NCBI GenBank assembly: GCA_031553595.1
Contig: JAVBLI010000028.1
Location: 1-64,000 of the forward strand
DNA: 64,000 bases
Reading direction: 5' to 3'
Source: RGIG3701 sp031553595
Lineage (GTDB): Bacteria > Planctomycetota > Planctomycetia > Pirellulales > Thermoguttaceae
The position numbers and the translations under genes are program-made. The notes under the pieces were generated by a model. That model was not told the DNA's origin. It made no database searches and worked only from the letters and a program-made list of their open reading frames with translations. Within the stretch, counting starts at the first letter, position 1. Each line of letters opens with the position of its first letter. Positions 36,357-45,974 of the stretch are shown here, in pieces.

Positions 36357-37559
36357 TTACTTCACCTCATCCATTTTCACGAATCGCCGCTCCTCGGCCG
36401 AGACCAGCGCCGCCTCCAGCACCCGCTGCGTCTGATACGCGTCAAAGAAGCTCGGCAGCGGAACCGTCGGCTCTTCGCCCGCCAGCACTTTCATGATGTC
36501 ATACGCCATGCTCGTGAACGCGTGCTCGTACCCGATGATGTGTCCGTCGGGCCAGTAATTCGCCACGTACGGGTGCGAGCCGGCATTCGTGCACAGGATA
36601 TTCGTCCAGCCCTGCACGGGGCGCGGCAGCCGGGCGTCATAATATTCCAGCTCGTTCATTCGCTCGAAATTGAAACGCAGCGAGCCTTTCGTGCCGTTAA
36701 TTTCGAAGCAGTTACCGTTCAGATGGCCGGTGGCCTGGCGGGCGGCTTCATAAGAGCCCACGGCGCCGTTATTATACTTCACGAGGAAGGAAACCGTGTC
36801 GTCCACGGTCACGTCTTCATAACGGTCGCCGGCATTCGCGCCCGCCTTAATGAGCTGATCCTGCGAGATGCCAGCGCCGGTGGTGTCATCCATCACCTTT
36901 CGCTTTTTGATGAGCGTTTCGCAGATCGCGCCGCAGATTTCCTCGATTTCCACGCCCGCGACGAAGCGGGTGATGTCCACGATATGCGCGTTCAGGTCGC
37001 CATGGGCGCCGCTGCCGGCCAGCTCTTTCTTGAACCGCCACGCCATGGGCACATTCTCCCCGGCCCAGTCCTGAAGATAACGGGCGCGGATGTGCAGAAT
37101 CCGGCCCAATTCCCCGGAGGTGACCAGCTTCTGCGCGAACGCCACGGCCGGGCAGCGGCGGTAATTGAACCACACGAAGGTCGGCAGGCCTTTCGCTTTC
37201 GCCATTTCCGCCATTTTCCGCGCGTCGTCCAGCGTCCCGGCGATCGGCTTCTCGCACGCCACGGGCTTCCCGGCTTCCAGGGCCGCGACGGCCGGCGGCA
37301 TGTGCATGAAGTTCGGCGTGACAATATCCACCAGCCCGATTTCCGGCGATGCGACCAGCGACTGCCAGTCCGTGGAAATATTCTGCCAGCCCCAACGCTC
37401 GGCGAACGCGGCCGGGTTTTCCTGCGCCATTCCGTAAACCGTGTGCATGATCGGCTTCAGCGGCGGCGTAAAGAACCGATTCACCTGCCCCCAGGCATTC
37501 GAATGCGAACGCCCCATAAAACCCTGTCCGATCAGCGCGACATTAATCGTTTTCGACAT
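36357..37559 (-). CDS. Gfo/Idh/MocA-family oxidoreductase (cytoplasmic)
   Basis: A 400-residue NAD(P)-dependent dehydrogenase. The N-terminus has the Rossmann motif VALIGQGFMGRSH, CEKPIAG carries the conserved lysine, and AHGDLNAHIVDI gives the catalytic Asp/His region. No signal peptide. AAGGAG lies well placed before the ATG. Members act on inositols, sugars or their acids; the adjacent ino1 makes a cyclitol substrate conceivable but unproven. Confidence 0.85.
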   Translation of the reverse strand: MSKTINVALIGQGFMGRSHSNAWGQVNRFFTPPLKPIMHTVYGMAQENPAAFAERWGWQNISTDWQSLVASPEIGLVDIVTPNFMHMPPAVAALEAGKPVACEKPIAGTLDDARKMAEMAKAKGLPTFVWFNYRRCPAVAFAQKLVTSGELGRILHIRARYLQDWAGENVPMAWRFKKELAGSGAHGDLNAHIVDITRFVAGVEIEEICGAICETLIKKRKVMDDTTGAGISQDQLIKAGANAGDRYEDVTVDDTVSFLVKYNNGAVGSYEAARQATGHLNGNCFEINGTKGSLRFNFERMNELEYYDARLPRPVQGWTNILCTNAGSHPYVANYWPDGHIIGYEHAFTSMAYDIMKVLAGEEPTVPLPSFFDAYQTQRVLEAALVSAEERRFVKMDEVK

Positions 37560-37745
37560 CCGTGTGGTCTCCTTATATTAATATGAACCCAAAAAGTGAA
37601 CGTGACATTCTGATGAAAAAACTTCCCATCATGACCGATTACCTTCCTTTATAGACGTTTTCCCGGCGAAATTCAAGTGTCCCGCGGAAAAATTTTCGGA
37701 TTTTACGCAAAACAGCCGTGGTTTTCATACCCAGGTATCCGCAAG

Positions 37746-37850
37746 AACAGCAGTCGGGAATGCAGCGCAGGGGAATGACCGGATAAAATAGCCGGAATTC
37801 TCCCCACTTCGATCCGGTCATTCCGCTCCGCTCCATTCCCGGCTGCTGTT
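37746..37850. repeat. Palindromic intergenic element, family C copy 4
   Basis: Ends AACAGCAGTCGGGAATGC and CATTCCCGGCTGCTGTT. Inner arms are AATGACCGGAT and ATCCGGTCATTCCG, the ATGACC subtype shared with copy 2. Confidence 0.9.
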
Positions 37851-37900
37851 TTTTGTTTCCACCGATTATAAAACCGCGTTAAAATCCCCCCACAAAAAAA

Positions 37901-37935
37901 CCACATCCCATATCCCATCCCCCATATCCCGTGTG
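37901..37935 (+). repeat. 7-bp tandem repeat (CCATATC unit)
   Basis: Five heptads: CCACATC, CCATATC, CCATCCC, CCATATC, CCGTGTG. The unit resembles the C-rich tract before 6636, but this tract lies 165 bases from the nearest start codon. Confidence 0.75.
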
Positions 37936-37987
37936 CACCCGTTCCCGTCACGCCGCAAAAAATCTCGCGAATGTCCGGCGCGAACTG

Positions 37988-38016
37988 TTGACATCCCACG
38001 TGCCGGGCATTACAAT
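37988..38016 (+). promoter_or_regulatory. Near-consensus promoter of the 38101 gene set
   Basis: TTGACA and TACAAT are separated by 17 bases, the best sigma-70-type match in the window. A start near 38023 would give a leader of about 78 bases. Confidence 0.7.
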
Positions 38017-38100
38017 TCAGAATATCGGGCTGTCATTTCAGCTTGATCAGCCCACCGTTTTTTACCCCCCCCCATTTCTCTCTGATGAAAGGAAAACATC

Positions 38101-38985
38101 ATGAATCGTCGGTATTTCTTGTTGATTCCGGCGGCCGCGCTGGCTGCCATGTTCTGCTTCACCGCCACACAAAACGCCATGGCGGAGGATGCCCCCGCGA
38201 AAGCGAAAGTGCTGCATTACACACGTTCCCAGGGTTTCGTGCACGGCCCGGCCCGCATGCAGGATGACGGCACCACCATCTCCGGCGTGGCCCTGAAAAA
38301 ATACCTCGCGGACAAAAACATCGAGCTGGTGGAAACACAGGACGGCCGGGTTTTTGACGGCGATCTGAGCGAGTACGCCGCGTTTATCTTTTACACTTCC
38401 GGAAATCTGCTGGACGAAGGCGGAACCGATAATGACCGCATCCACAAAATCTCGCGGGAAGGTTTCCAGAAGTTCCTGGAAGCGGTGAAATCCGGAAAAG
38501 GGCTGGTCGGGATTCACTCGGCCGCGGACACCTGCTGCGGTATTAATAATGAAGACGGCAAAGACGTGTACACCCGGCTGATGGGCTCACGTTTCTGCGG
38601 CCACGGTGCTCAGCAATTCGCCACCGTCACCGCCACCGAGCCGATTCAGCTTCCGTGGCTGAAGGAAAAAGAAGGCGGCAAGAGCGTGGATCACGAGGAA
38701 TGGTACGCCATGAATCAGTTTAACCCGGACATGCACGTGGTGCTCGTGCAGCAGACGGAAGGCATGCAGGGCGACTGTTATCAGCGTCCGCCGTTCCCGT
38801 CCAGCTGGGTGCGGCTGGAAGAGAAAGGCCGGGTGGCGTACTCGGCGTACGGGCATGAAGACCGTTTCTGGGAAGAAACCGAGAATGTGCGGAAAGTGGG
38901 CGAGTTCGTGGAATGGGCCGTCGGGCGTTTTGAGCTGGACACGAAAGCGAATTTTGCGGACGTCACGCCGGAGGGGGAGAGGTAA
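38101..38985 (+). CDS. Secreted ThuA-like domain protein
   Basis: A 294-residue protein with a signal peptide (...TQNAMA) and a ThuA/trehalose-utilisation fold: KVLHYTRSQGFVH, FIFYTSGN, GKGLVGIHSAADT, and a C-terminal GRVAYSAYGHEDRFWE. AAAGGAAA precedes the ATG. ThuA-like proteins in Planctomycetota commonly sit beside Gfo/Idh/MocA oxidoreductases and TIM-barrel isomerases, as here, and ThuA is linked to conversion of 3-keto sugars. The substrate is unknown. Confidence 0.82.
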   Translation: MNRRYFLLIPAAALAAMFCFTATQNAMAEDAPAKAKVLHYTRSQGFVHGPARMQDDGTTISGVALKKYLADKNIELVETQDGRVFDGDLSEYAAFIFYTSGNLLDEGGTDNDRIHKISREGFQKFLEAVKSGKGLVGIHSAADTCCGINNEDGKDVYTRLMGSRFCGHGAQQFATVTATEPIQLPWLKEKEGGKSVDHEEWYAMNQFNPDMHVVLVQQTEGMQGDCYQRPPFPSSWVRLEEKGRVAYSAYGHEDRFWEETENVRKVGEFVEWAVGRFELDTKANFADVTPEGER

Positions 38986-39005
38986 GTGGTAACACGTCCC
39001 TTTTA

Positions 39006-39168
39006 AATAAAGAAACGCGGAAAACGCGGAATAAAGATGGAAAACGCGGAAATTTTTTATAGTTTTTAACGTCATGTCGCTCAGAATTCATGGGGGGTAA
39101 TAATGATAAAAAAATTTTCCGCGTTTTTCATTCATTTTTCGCGTATTCCGCGTTTTTCATGAAAAATA
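39006..39168. repeat. Inverted 9-bp repeats (AAACGCGGA unit)
   Basis: The left arm has AAACGCGGA at 39013-39021, 39022-39030 and 39042-39050, with ATAAAGATGGA between. The right arm, about 39113-39160, contains TTTTCCGCGTTTTTC and GTATTCCGCGTTTTTC. The arms would pair across about 60 bases. It fills the gap between the ThuA-like gene and the next oxidoreductase. Confidence 0.85.
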
Positions 39169-39202
39169 AATAAGAGCATTTCACATTTTGGAGAAAAAAT
39201 AT

Positions 39203-40456
39203 ATGAAACATCTGTCACGAAGAACTTTTATGAAATCGGCCGCGGTGGCGGTGGCGGCGCCACTGGTGGTGCCGGGAGCGGTGCTGGGAAAGGATGGAAA
39301 GACGGCGGCCAGTGAGCGGCTGGTGATGGCGCTGATCGGCTGCGGCGGGCAGGGCCGGGGAGACATGGGCGGGTTCATGGGCTTTAATGAAGTCCAGTTC
39401 ATCGCGGTGTGTGACCCGGTGAGGCCGCACCGTGAGGAAGCGAAAAATATGGTAAACGGGCGGTATAACTTTAATGATTGCCGGGATTTCGTGGATTACC
39501 GGGAAGTGCTGGCCATGAATGATCTGGATGCGGTGCTGATCGGCACGCCGGACCACTGGCACTCCATCATCTCGATTGACGCGGCCCGTCACGGGAAGGA
39601 CGTGTACTGCGAAAAGCCGGAAACGCTGACGATCGCCGAGGGGCGGAAAATGTCGGAGGCGATTAAGAAATACGGAATCGTCTGGTCCGGCGGCAGCCAG
39701 CGCGTGATCGGAGATTACGGCGATTTGCCGCGGCTACTGTGGGGCGGGGCGATCGGCGAGATTAAAGAAGTTTTCGTGGACTGCGGCGGCCCGTCTCAGG
39801 ACTGCGATCTGCCGGAACAGCCGCTTCCGGACGGCGTGGACTGGGACATGTGGCTGGGCCCGGCGCCGTGGCGTCCGTATCACCATTCCCTCACCACGGG
39901 CGGATTCCGCAGTTTCCGCGAGTATTCCGGCGGCGGCATGACGGACTGGGGTGCGCACCGGTTCGGGGCCGCGCTGTACGGGTCGGGAAAATTGTATGAA
40001 GGCCCCGTGGAAGTCCTGCCCGGCGAGGAGGGGGATGACAAACGGCGGATCATTTATAAATTCGCGGACGGCATGAAAATGTACCACTCCGGCGTGGGGG
40101 ATATTGTGTATGAAGGTACGGAAGGCTCGCTGCGGATGGGCCGGCACGGAACGGTCGTTGGGAAGCACAGAAAACCGGCCACGCGCGTGGAGATTCCGGG
40201 TTACCGCTGGTTTAATCCGTGGGAAGAGCGCGGGATTTTCGGCGATTTCATTTATTGCGCGAAGACGCGCCAGCAGCCGTTCCGGAATATTGAAGCCGCG
40301 CATCGGGCGCTGACGATTTGCCATCTGGGGAATATCGTTTACTGGCTCGGCAGGGGGATTAAGTGGGATCCGGTGAAGGAAGAAATCGTCGGTGATCCGG
40401 AAGCCGCGAAATGGTTTGACCGTCCGAAACGTGCGCCGTGGAAGGATAATGTGTGA
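39203..40456 (+). CDS. Tat-exported Gfo/Idh/MocA-family oxidoreductase
   Basis: A 417-residue protein. SRRTFMKSAAVAVAAPLVVPG is a twin-arginine signal, so it is likely exported folded with its cofactor. It then has VMALIGCGGQGRG (Rossmann), CEKPETLTI (conserved lysine) and a C-terminal beta-sheet domain. The ATG at 39203 has GGAG 9 bases upstream; the longer TTG start at 39188 would overlap that site. It follows the ThuA-like gene and precedes a HEAT-repeat gene, suggesting a periplasmic sugar-oxidising set. Confidence 0.85.
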   Translation: MKHLSRRTFMKSAAVAVAAPLVVPGAVLGKDGKTAASERLVMALIGCGGQGRGDMGGFMGFNEVQFIAVCDPVRPHREEAKNMVNGRYNFNDCRDFVDYREVLAMNDLDAVLIGTPDHWHSIISIDAARHGKDVYCEKPETLTIAEGRKMSEAIKKYGIVWSGGSQRVIGDYGDLPRLLWGGAIGEIKEVFVDCGGPSQDCDLPEQPLPDGVDWDMWLGPAPWRPYHHSLTTGGFRSFREYSGGGMTDWGAHRFGAALYGSGKLYEGPVEVLPGEEGDDKRRIIYKFADGMKMYHSGVGDIVYEGTEGSLRMGRHGTVVGKHRKPATRVEIPGYRWFNPWEERGIFGDFIYCAKTRQQPFRNIEAAHRALTICHLGNIVYWLGRGIKWDPVKEEIVGDPEAAKWFDRPKRAPWKDNV

Positions 40457-40514
40457 GGGCGGACGTTTTTGTGACGGATGAATATTCAGAAAAAATAACA
40501 AGAAAGCTAAAAAT

Positions 40515-42371
40515 ATGAGTAGGAAAAATTTGATTTTAAGCGGCGTGCTGTGCGGCGTAATGCTCTGCGCGGCGGCGGTATTTGCGCAGGATAACCGTTT
40601 TCATAAAATGGATGACCGGGCAGTGGCGGAGATTTTCGCCCAGCGGCTGGAGGGGATGACGCGTGCGGATCAGCCGGGGCACATGAACGGTCAGCGGCAG
40701 GAGTGGCAGCGGTTCTGTTTTCAGGTCGGGGCGCCCGGTCAGGAGGCGAAGCGCGCGGAAGCGGTGAAGCTGATGATGGAGGCGCTGGAGGATGATTCCG
40801 CGAGTTTGGCGCACTGGTGGCTGGTGCGGCAGTTGGGCCGGCTGGGCGGGGCGGAGAGTGTCCCGGCGGTGGGAAAATTCCTGGATTCCTCGGACCGTAT
40901 TTTGCGGGATGAGGCCGTTTGGGCGCTGGCGAATATCACGGACGGGAAAGCGGAGGAATGCCTGCGTGACCGACTCGGAAAGGAATCGGACGCAGGCCGG
41001 AAAACGGCGCTTGAGAACGCGCTGGATTACCGCCAGAAGAAGCAGCCGGTGGTGGTGGTGTCCCTGGATGAGGTAATGAACACGCTTGCGGGCGGCGATA
41101 AAACGGCGTGGGATAAAGCGCTGGCGGGCATTCCGTGGCTGAAAAATGCGCAGATCGCGGGCGTGCCGGATTATCAGAACCGGTTTAAGAATCTGACGCC
41201 GGCGGCGAAGGTGCTGCTGATGGACGCGCTGAGTCAGGTGCGTGACCGCTCGGCCCTGGGGCTGGCGGTGGAGATGGCGAAAAGTTATGACGCGGAAAAG
41301 GACGCCGAGGATGCGGATAAGCAGGCCGTGGCGTTTTCCGGGGTTCTGGCCATGGGCCGGCTGGGAGACGCGGGCACGCTGGCTGTGCTGCTGGATTTCG
41401 CGAAGACGGCGCAGGGGCGTGCGTGGGATTATGTGCGGGATGCGCTTTCCCAGCTGAATTTTGACGGCGCGGACGCGGCGATCATGAACGCCTGCAAAAA
41501 CGCGGAAGAGCGGGACACGAAAATCCGCCTGATGGAAGTGCTGCGTAACCGGCGCCCGGCCAGTGGGATTCCGTTCTTTGTAGAGCTGCTGGGGGATGAA
41601 GACGCCGGCGTCCGGAATCAGGCGCTCAGCGCCCTGCAGTCGGCCGGGGACCTTTCCGCAATTCCCGCCATGATTGAGCGGTTTTTCGTGGAGGATGAAG
41701 ACGGCCTGCGGAACCGGATGGATCAGATCATCGTGTACCTCTGCACGTGCGTGGATGAGAGTGACGGGCGTGGCGAGGCGCTTTATCGCGTTGCGGTGAA
41801 TAAAGGGGACGCGGAGAAAATTCTTGTCCTGCCCCTGATCGGGCGCGTGGGCGGGGAGGTGAACCGGAAATTCGTGAATGAAATTCTCGCCGGCGGCGGC
41901 CCCGCGGAGCTGAAAGACGCGGCGTTTAAGGCCCTGTGCAGCTGGCCGGACGCGAGTGCGGCGGAGGAGCTTTATGTTTTTGCCACGAGTGGGGATGACG
42001 CGAAATCCCGCCCCGCGGCCCGTGCGTACATCCGCGTGGTGACGCTGCGGGATGAAGGCCGGCAGGTGGATGACTCGCTGGAACTGTTCAAGAAGGGCAT
42101 GACGCTGGCGAAAACCACGGAGGATAAAGTGCTGCTGCTTTCGCGCATCGAGTCGGCCCGGAACATGAACGTGTTTGCGTTCGCGGAACAGTATCTGGAT
42201 GATCCGGAACTCTGCCAGGCGGCGTGTAAGGCGCTGGTGGATATCGCGAACGACCACGGTTTTTACGTGCATAACCGGGAAAAAGTCGTGCCCGTGCTGG
42301 ATCGCGTGGCAGACATGACCACGGATGAAAACCTCAAGAACCGCATCCGGAATTATCGCGACAGGCGGTAA
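40515..42371 (+). CDS. Secreted HEAT-repeat protein
   Basis: A 618-residue protein with a signal peptide (...AAVFAQ) and repeated HEAT-like helical pairs, for example LVRQLGRLGGAESVPAVGKFLDSSD, GVLAMGRLGDAGTLAVLLDFAK and IRLMEVLRNRRPASGIPFFVELLGDED (about 40-residue spacing). No catalytic motif was found. Probably a periplasmic scaffold for its neighbours. The ribosome binding site is weak (AGAAAG). Confidence 0.7.
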   Translation: MSRKNLILSGVLCGVMLCAAAVFAQDNRFHKMDDRAVAEIFAQRLEGMTRADQPGHMNGQRQEWQRFCFQVGAPGQEAKRAEAVKLMMEALEDDSASLAHWWLVRQLGRLGGAESVPAVGKFLDSSDRILRDEAVWALANITDGKAEECLRDRLGKESDAGRKTALENALDYRQKKQPVVVVSLDEVMNTLAGGDKTAWDKALAGIPWLKNAQIAGVPDYQNRFKNLTPAAKVLLMDALSQVRDRSALGLAVEMAKSYDAEKDAEDADKQAVAFSGVLAMGRLGDAGTLAVLLDFAKTAQGRAWDYVRDALSQLNFDGADAAIMNACKNAEERDTKIRLMEVLRNRRPASGIPFFVELLGDEDAGVRNQALSALQSAGDLSAIPAMIERFFVEDEDGLRNRMDQIIVYLCTCVDESDGRGEALYRVAVNKGDAEKILVLPLIGRVGGEVNRKFVNEILAGGGPAELKDAAFKALCSWPDASAAEELYVFATSGDDAKSRPAARAYIRVVTLRDEGRQVDDSLELFKKGMTLAKTTEDKVLLLSRIESARNMNVFAFAEQYLDDPELCQAACKALVDIANDHGFYVHNREKVVPVLDRVADMTTDENLKNRIRNYRDRR

Positions 42372-42400
42372 ACGGGGCAGTGTGAGAAAGTGAGGAATGG

Positions 42401-42442
42401 AGGAGCGGTTTTGCCGGACGCGCGATGGTGAAACCGCTTCTT
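42401..42442. other. Intergenic hairpin
   Basis: GGAGGAGCGGTTTT and AAACCGCTTCTTC are inverted around a loop of about 18 bases, between the HEAT-repeat gene and the LamG/beta-helix gene. No T run follows. Confidence 0.45.
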
Positions 42443-42478
42443 CATTTATGATTATGAAAATTTTTTAGGAGAAGAAAA

Positions 42479-45400
42479 ATGAAATCCCGCCCGGCCGCGC
42501 TTCGGCTTTTTTGTTTTATGTTTTTTTGCACCGCGCTGATGTTCGTGTGTTCGCAGGCGGTCGGTCAGTCGCCGGAACTGGTGCGGCATTACACGTTTCA
42601 GGATGTCACGCCGGAAAGCCCGGTGGTGAAAAATCTCGCGGCAGTGGATGGCACGCCGGTGATGACGTACCACGCGGATACGCCGTTTACGGTGGTGGAC
42701 GGGGACTCACCCGGGACGAAAGCCGTGCGGCTGGATGCGGGATATTTTGATGCGGACGCGTTTTCGGAAGGCCCAGCGAAGAAGGCGTTCACGGTGACGC
42801 AGCGCGTGCGGGTGATGGGGCCGGGGACGCTCACCGGGAATGGCGGCGCGCTGGGCGGCACACTCTTCGGCATGGGAGACGGATACTGGTCCGGCATGCG
42901 GTACACGCTGGACGGGAATCACTGGCGGAGTGCTTTCGGGTTGGGGCGTCCTCAGCCTTCCAGTGCGATTCACGCGGAGGTGCGTCAGCCGTGGCCGCTG
43001 GGGGTGTGGATGCATCTGGCGGCGGCCTGGGACGGGGAGTTCATGACGGTGTACTGGAACGGGGTGCCGCAGGGCCGGCAGGCGTTTCGCGGGGATTTCA
43101 CGCCGGCGAACTGGGGTTTTCGGGTGGGATATAATAACGCGGGCGTGGGCTCCGTGAAGATGGATGTGCAGGAGGTGCGGGTGTATGACGGGGCGCTGCC
43201 GCCGGCGGAGGTTTTGCGTCAGGCGTGGCGGGTGAAGGACGCGTTAAGCCCGGAAATGACGGCGGTTTACGCGCAACTGACGGATGCCGTGACGGCGGAG
43301 AAATGGGCGGACGCGGCGGCGCTGACGGAAAAGCTCACGGGGATGGCGGAGGATGCGTCCCTGAAAGCGGCGTTCGCGCTGATGCAGGCGGAAGTGCTGG
43401 CGGCCGGGCTGCGGTCGGAGCGGGGGCTGGTGCTTTTCGCGAAAATTGCTGAAGATAAAAGTGGTGCGTATCCGGAAACGGCGCGGGATTACGCGCTGCG
43501 GCGGTGCGTGCCGAATGATGAAAAAACGCCGCTGGTGCTGGGAATGGTGGAACTGTATGCGCGGATACGGAACACACCGGAAATTGCGAAAACGCTGACG
43601 GAAACGCAGGAAAAAGCGGTGGAGAAGTGCATGGCGCTGGCGGTGTGGCGCAGTGGGAATTACCCGAATATCACAAAATTTGCGGGATATGCCATGTGCG
43701 TGCGCGATTTAATTGCAAAACGCCACGTGCGGGATTACCGCGCGGAGGAGCAGGCTGAAGTGGACGCGGAGCGTGCGCGGATGAATGCGGGCGAGTCGCC
43801 GTGGGCGCCGGTGGAAATGAAAAATCCGCTGGAGGAAAATTTTAAGCCCACGGTGGGGATTTATGTCGCGCCGGACGGAAAAGCGGAAAATCCCGGCACG
43901 AAAGACGCGCCGCTGGGAACGCTCATGCAGGCGCGGGACGCGGTGCGGAAGTTGCGTGCGGAGCATGACGGCCTGCTGAAAGGCGGTGTGGCGGTGATCG
44001 TGCGCGGCGGGGCGTACGAAATGCTGGAACCGCTTTCGCTCACGGCGGAGGATTCCGGCACGGCGGACGCCCCGGTGGCGTACACGGCGGCGAAGGGCGA
44101 GAAGCCCGTGTTTTCCGGGAGTAAAACGCTCCACGGGTTTAAGCCGGTGACGGATGAGGCCGTTTTGAAGCGGCTGCCGGCGGAGTCGCGCGGGAAGGTG
44201 GTGCAGGTGGATGTGACGGCGTGCGGCGTGAATGTGGAAAAGCTGCCGCCGGTGAAGCCGCGGGGTTTCGGCGCGAACGGCCCCGGCGCGGCCCCGTGGG
44301 TGGATGTGTATGCGGACGGAAAGCCGCTGGAGTTGGCACGGTATCCGAATAAACCGCAAGGGATTATCGACGAAAAATCCGCGTTCATCCGCACCGGCGA
44401 GATTCTTTCGGAGCACAAAGACGGCTCGGAGGCCCGCACGCCTGGCGTGTTTCGCATGACGGACGCGCGGTTCAAGCGCTGGGGGCAGGCGGACGCCGTG
44501 TGGTTTTTCGGATACTGGAAACACCTCTGGGCGGCCACGTCCGTACAGGTGGAAAAAATGAACGCGGACACCGGGGAGGTGACGGTCATCACGGGCGAAA
44601 ATCCTTACGGGTATGTGCCGGACGCCCCGTTTTACGCGTTTAACCTGCTGGAGGAAATTGATGTGCCGGGCGAGTGGTTTTTGGACCGCAAGACGGGGGT
44701 GCTTTATGTGTGGCCGCCGGAGGGCGCGGACGCGGAAAATTTAACCCTCCAGATGACGGTGATGGACAGGCCGTTTATTGGCGCGAAAGACGTTTCGCAC
44801 ACCACATTCGTGGGGCTGACGTTCCAGAACGGCTGCGCCACCGGGGCGGACATCCAGGGCGGCGAGCGTTTCTGGCTGGCGGGGTGCACGTTCCAGCGTT
44901 TCGGCGTGTGGGGCGTTTCCCTCAGCGGAACGCGGCACGGGGTGCTGGCGTGTGATATTTTTCAGCTCGGCGGCGGCGGCGTGCATCTCCGCGGCGGAGA
45001 CGTCCGGACGCTGACGTATGGCGACTGTTTCGTGGAAAACTGCCACATCATGGGCCTGACGCGCGTGGATAACGTGTACGGCCCGGCCGTGGACGCGGAC
45101 GGCTGCGGAAACCGCATCGCGCATAACCTCATGCACGACTCCCCCGCGCACGGCATGCGGATGGGCGGTTTCGACCAGACCGTGGAGTTTAATGAAATTC
45201 ACTCCGTGGTGTATGAATCGGATGATCAGTCGGGAATCGACATGTTCGGGAACCCCACACTGCGCGGGAACGTGATCCGGTATAATTACTGGCATCACAT
45301 CGGCAGCGGGCGGAGCGTGGCCGGGCAGGCGGGCATCCGGCTGGATGACATGATCAGTGGCGTGCTGATGTACGGGAACGTGTTTTACCGCGCCTCGGGC

Positions 45401-45907
45401 GGGCATTTCGGCGGCATCCAGATTCACGGCGGAAAGGATAATATTTCGGATAATAACCTGTTTCTGGACTGCAAGTACGCGTTCAGTTTTAATCCGTGGG
45501 GCGAAGACCGCTGGCAGGAAAGCCTGACGGCGGGCGGTTTCGCGGATATCGTGAAGCACAGCGGCGCGGACATCACCACGGAGCTGTTCCTCAGTCGGTA
45601 TCCGGACCTGGCGGAGATTACGGAGAACGCGAATCGGAATTTCGTGCTGCGTAACACGGCCGTGGGGTGCGGGGCGTTCGCGCGGAACGAGTACGGGCAG
45701 AATGTGGTGCTGAATAACGTAATGCTGCCGTGGGAGGACATCCGGTTTAATGAACTCGGCAGGCCGGTGATTCCGTATGACTGGGATGTGTACCGCATGA
45801 ACGGGATGCGTCCGCTGCCGGGTGAGAAAATGGGACTTTACGTGGATCCTGGGTTACGGCCGCGGGTGGAGAAGGCCCCGGTGACACGGCGGTATGTGGT
45901 GGAGTGA
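42479..45907 (+). CDS. Secreted LamG-like and right-handed beta-helix protein
   Basis: A 1142-residue protein with a signal peptide (...SQAVGQ). About residues 30-260 form a LamG/concanavalin-like domain (WMHLAAAWDGEFMTVYWNG, DVQEVRVYDGAL). About 460-1100 form a parallel beta-helix (YVAPDGKAENPGTKDAPLGT start, then GLTFQNGCATGADI, HNLMHDSPAHGMRMGG, NVIRYNYWHHIGSG) as in polysaccharide lyases and related glycan enzymes. AGGAG is ideally placed before the ATG. It is likely an extracellular glycan-binding or -cleaving protein; catalytic residues were not assigned. Confidence 0.72.
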   Translation: MKSRPAALRLFCFMFFCTALMFVCSQAVGQSPELVRHYTFQDVTPESPVVKNLAAVDGTPVMTYHADTPFTVVDGDSPGTKAVRLDAGYFDADAFSEGPAKKAFTVTQRVRVMGPGTLTGNGGALGGTLFGMGDGYWSGMRYTLDGNHWRSAFGLGRPQPSSAIHAEVRQPWPLGVWMHLAAAWDGEFMTVYWNGVPQGRQAFRGDFTPANWGFRVGYNNAGVGSVKMDVQEVRVYDGALPPAEVLRQAWRVKDALSPEMTAVYAQLTDAVTAEKWADAAALTEKLTGMAEDASLKAAFALMQAEVLAAGLRSERGLVLFAKIAEDKSGAYPETARDYALRRCVPNDEKTPLVLGMVELYARIRNTPEIAKTLTETQEKAVEKCMALAVWRSGNYPNITKFAGYAMCVRDLIAKRHVRDYRAEEQAEVDAERARMNAGESPWAPVEMKNPLEENFKPTVGIYVAPDGKAENPGTKDAPLGTLMQARDAVRKLRAEHDGLLKGGVAVIVRGGAYEMLEPLSLTAEDSGTADAPVAYTAAKGEKPVFSGSKTLHGFKPVTDEAVLKRLPAESRGKVVQVDVTACGVNVEKLPPVKPRGFGANGPGAAPWVDVYADGKPLELARYPNKPQGIIDEKSAFIRTGEILSEHKDGSEARTPGVFRMTDARFKRWGQADAVWFFGYWKHLWAATSVQVEKMNADTGEVTVITGENPYGYVPDAPFYAFNLLEEIDVPGEWFLDRKTGVLYVWPPEGADAENLTLQMTVMDRPFIGAKDVSHTTFVGLTFQNGCATGADIQGGERFWLAGCTFQRFGVWGVSLSGTRHGVLACDIFQLGGGGVHLRGGDVRTLTYGDCFVENCHIMGLTRVDNVYGPAVDADGCGNRIAHNLMHDSPAHGMRMGGFDQTVEFNEIHSVVYESDDQSGIDMFGNPTLRGNVIRYNYWHHIGSGRSVAGQAGIRLDDMISGVLMYGNVFYRASGGHFGGIQIHGGKDNISDNNLFLDCKYAFSFNPWGEDRWQESLTAGGFADIVKHSGADITTELFLSRYPDLAEITENANRNFVLRNTAVGCGAFARNEYGQNVVLNNVMLPWEDIRFNELGRPVIPYDWDVYRMNGMRPLPGEKMGLYVDPGLRPRVEKAPVTRRYVVE

Positions 45908-45974
45908 TTTTTATTTCGTGGTGGCATTTCCCTTCCTTTTTATTCCTTCCCTCCTTTCTTTCTGGAGAATTTTT

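Larger units (their letters stand above)
37560..38100. other. 541-base intergenic region between divergent genes
   Basis: It contains palindromic element C copy 4, a C-rich 7-bp repeat tract at 37901-37935 and a near-consensus promoter at 37988-38016. No protein gene was recognised. Confidence 0.7.

Noticed and set aside
36201..37586. 461-codon plus-strand frame opposite the Gfo/Idh/MocA gene
   Set aside because: The minus strand has Rossmann and CEKP motifs and a good ribosome binding site; the plus frame also runs through palindromic element C.
40536..42272. 578-codon open frame opposite the HEAT-repeat gene
   Set aside because: Arg/His-rich antisense translation, while the plus strand encodes a signal peptide and regular HEAT repeats.
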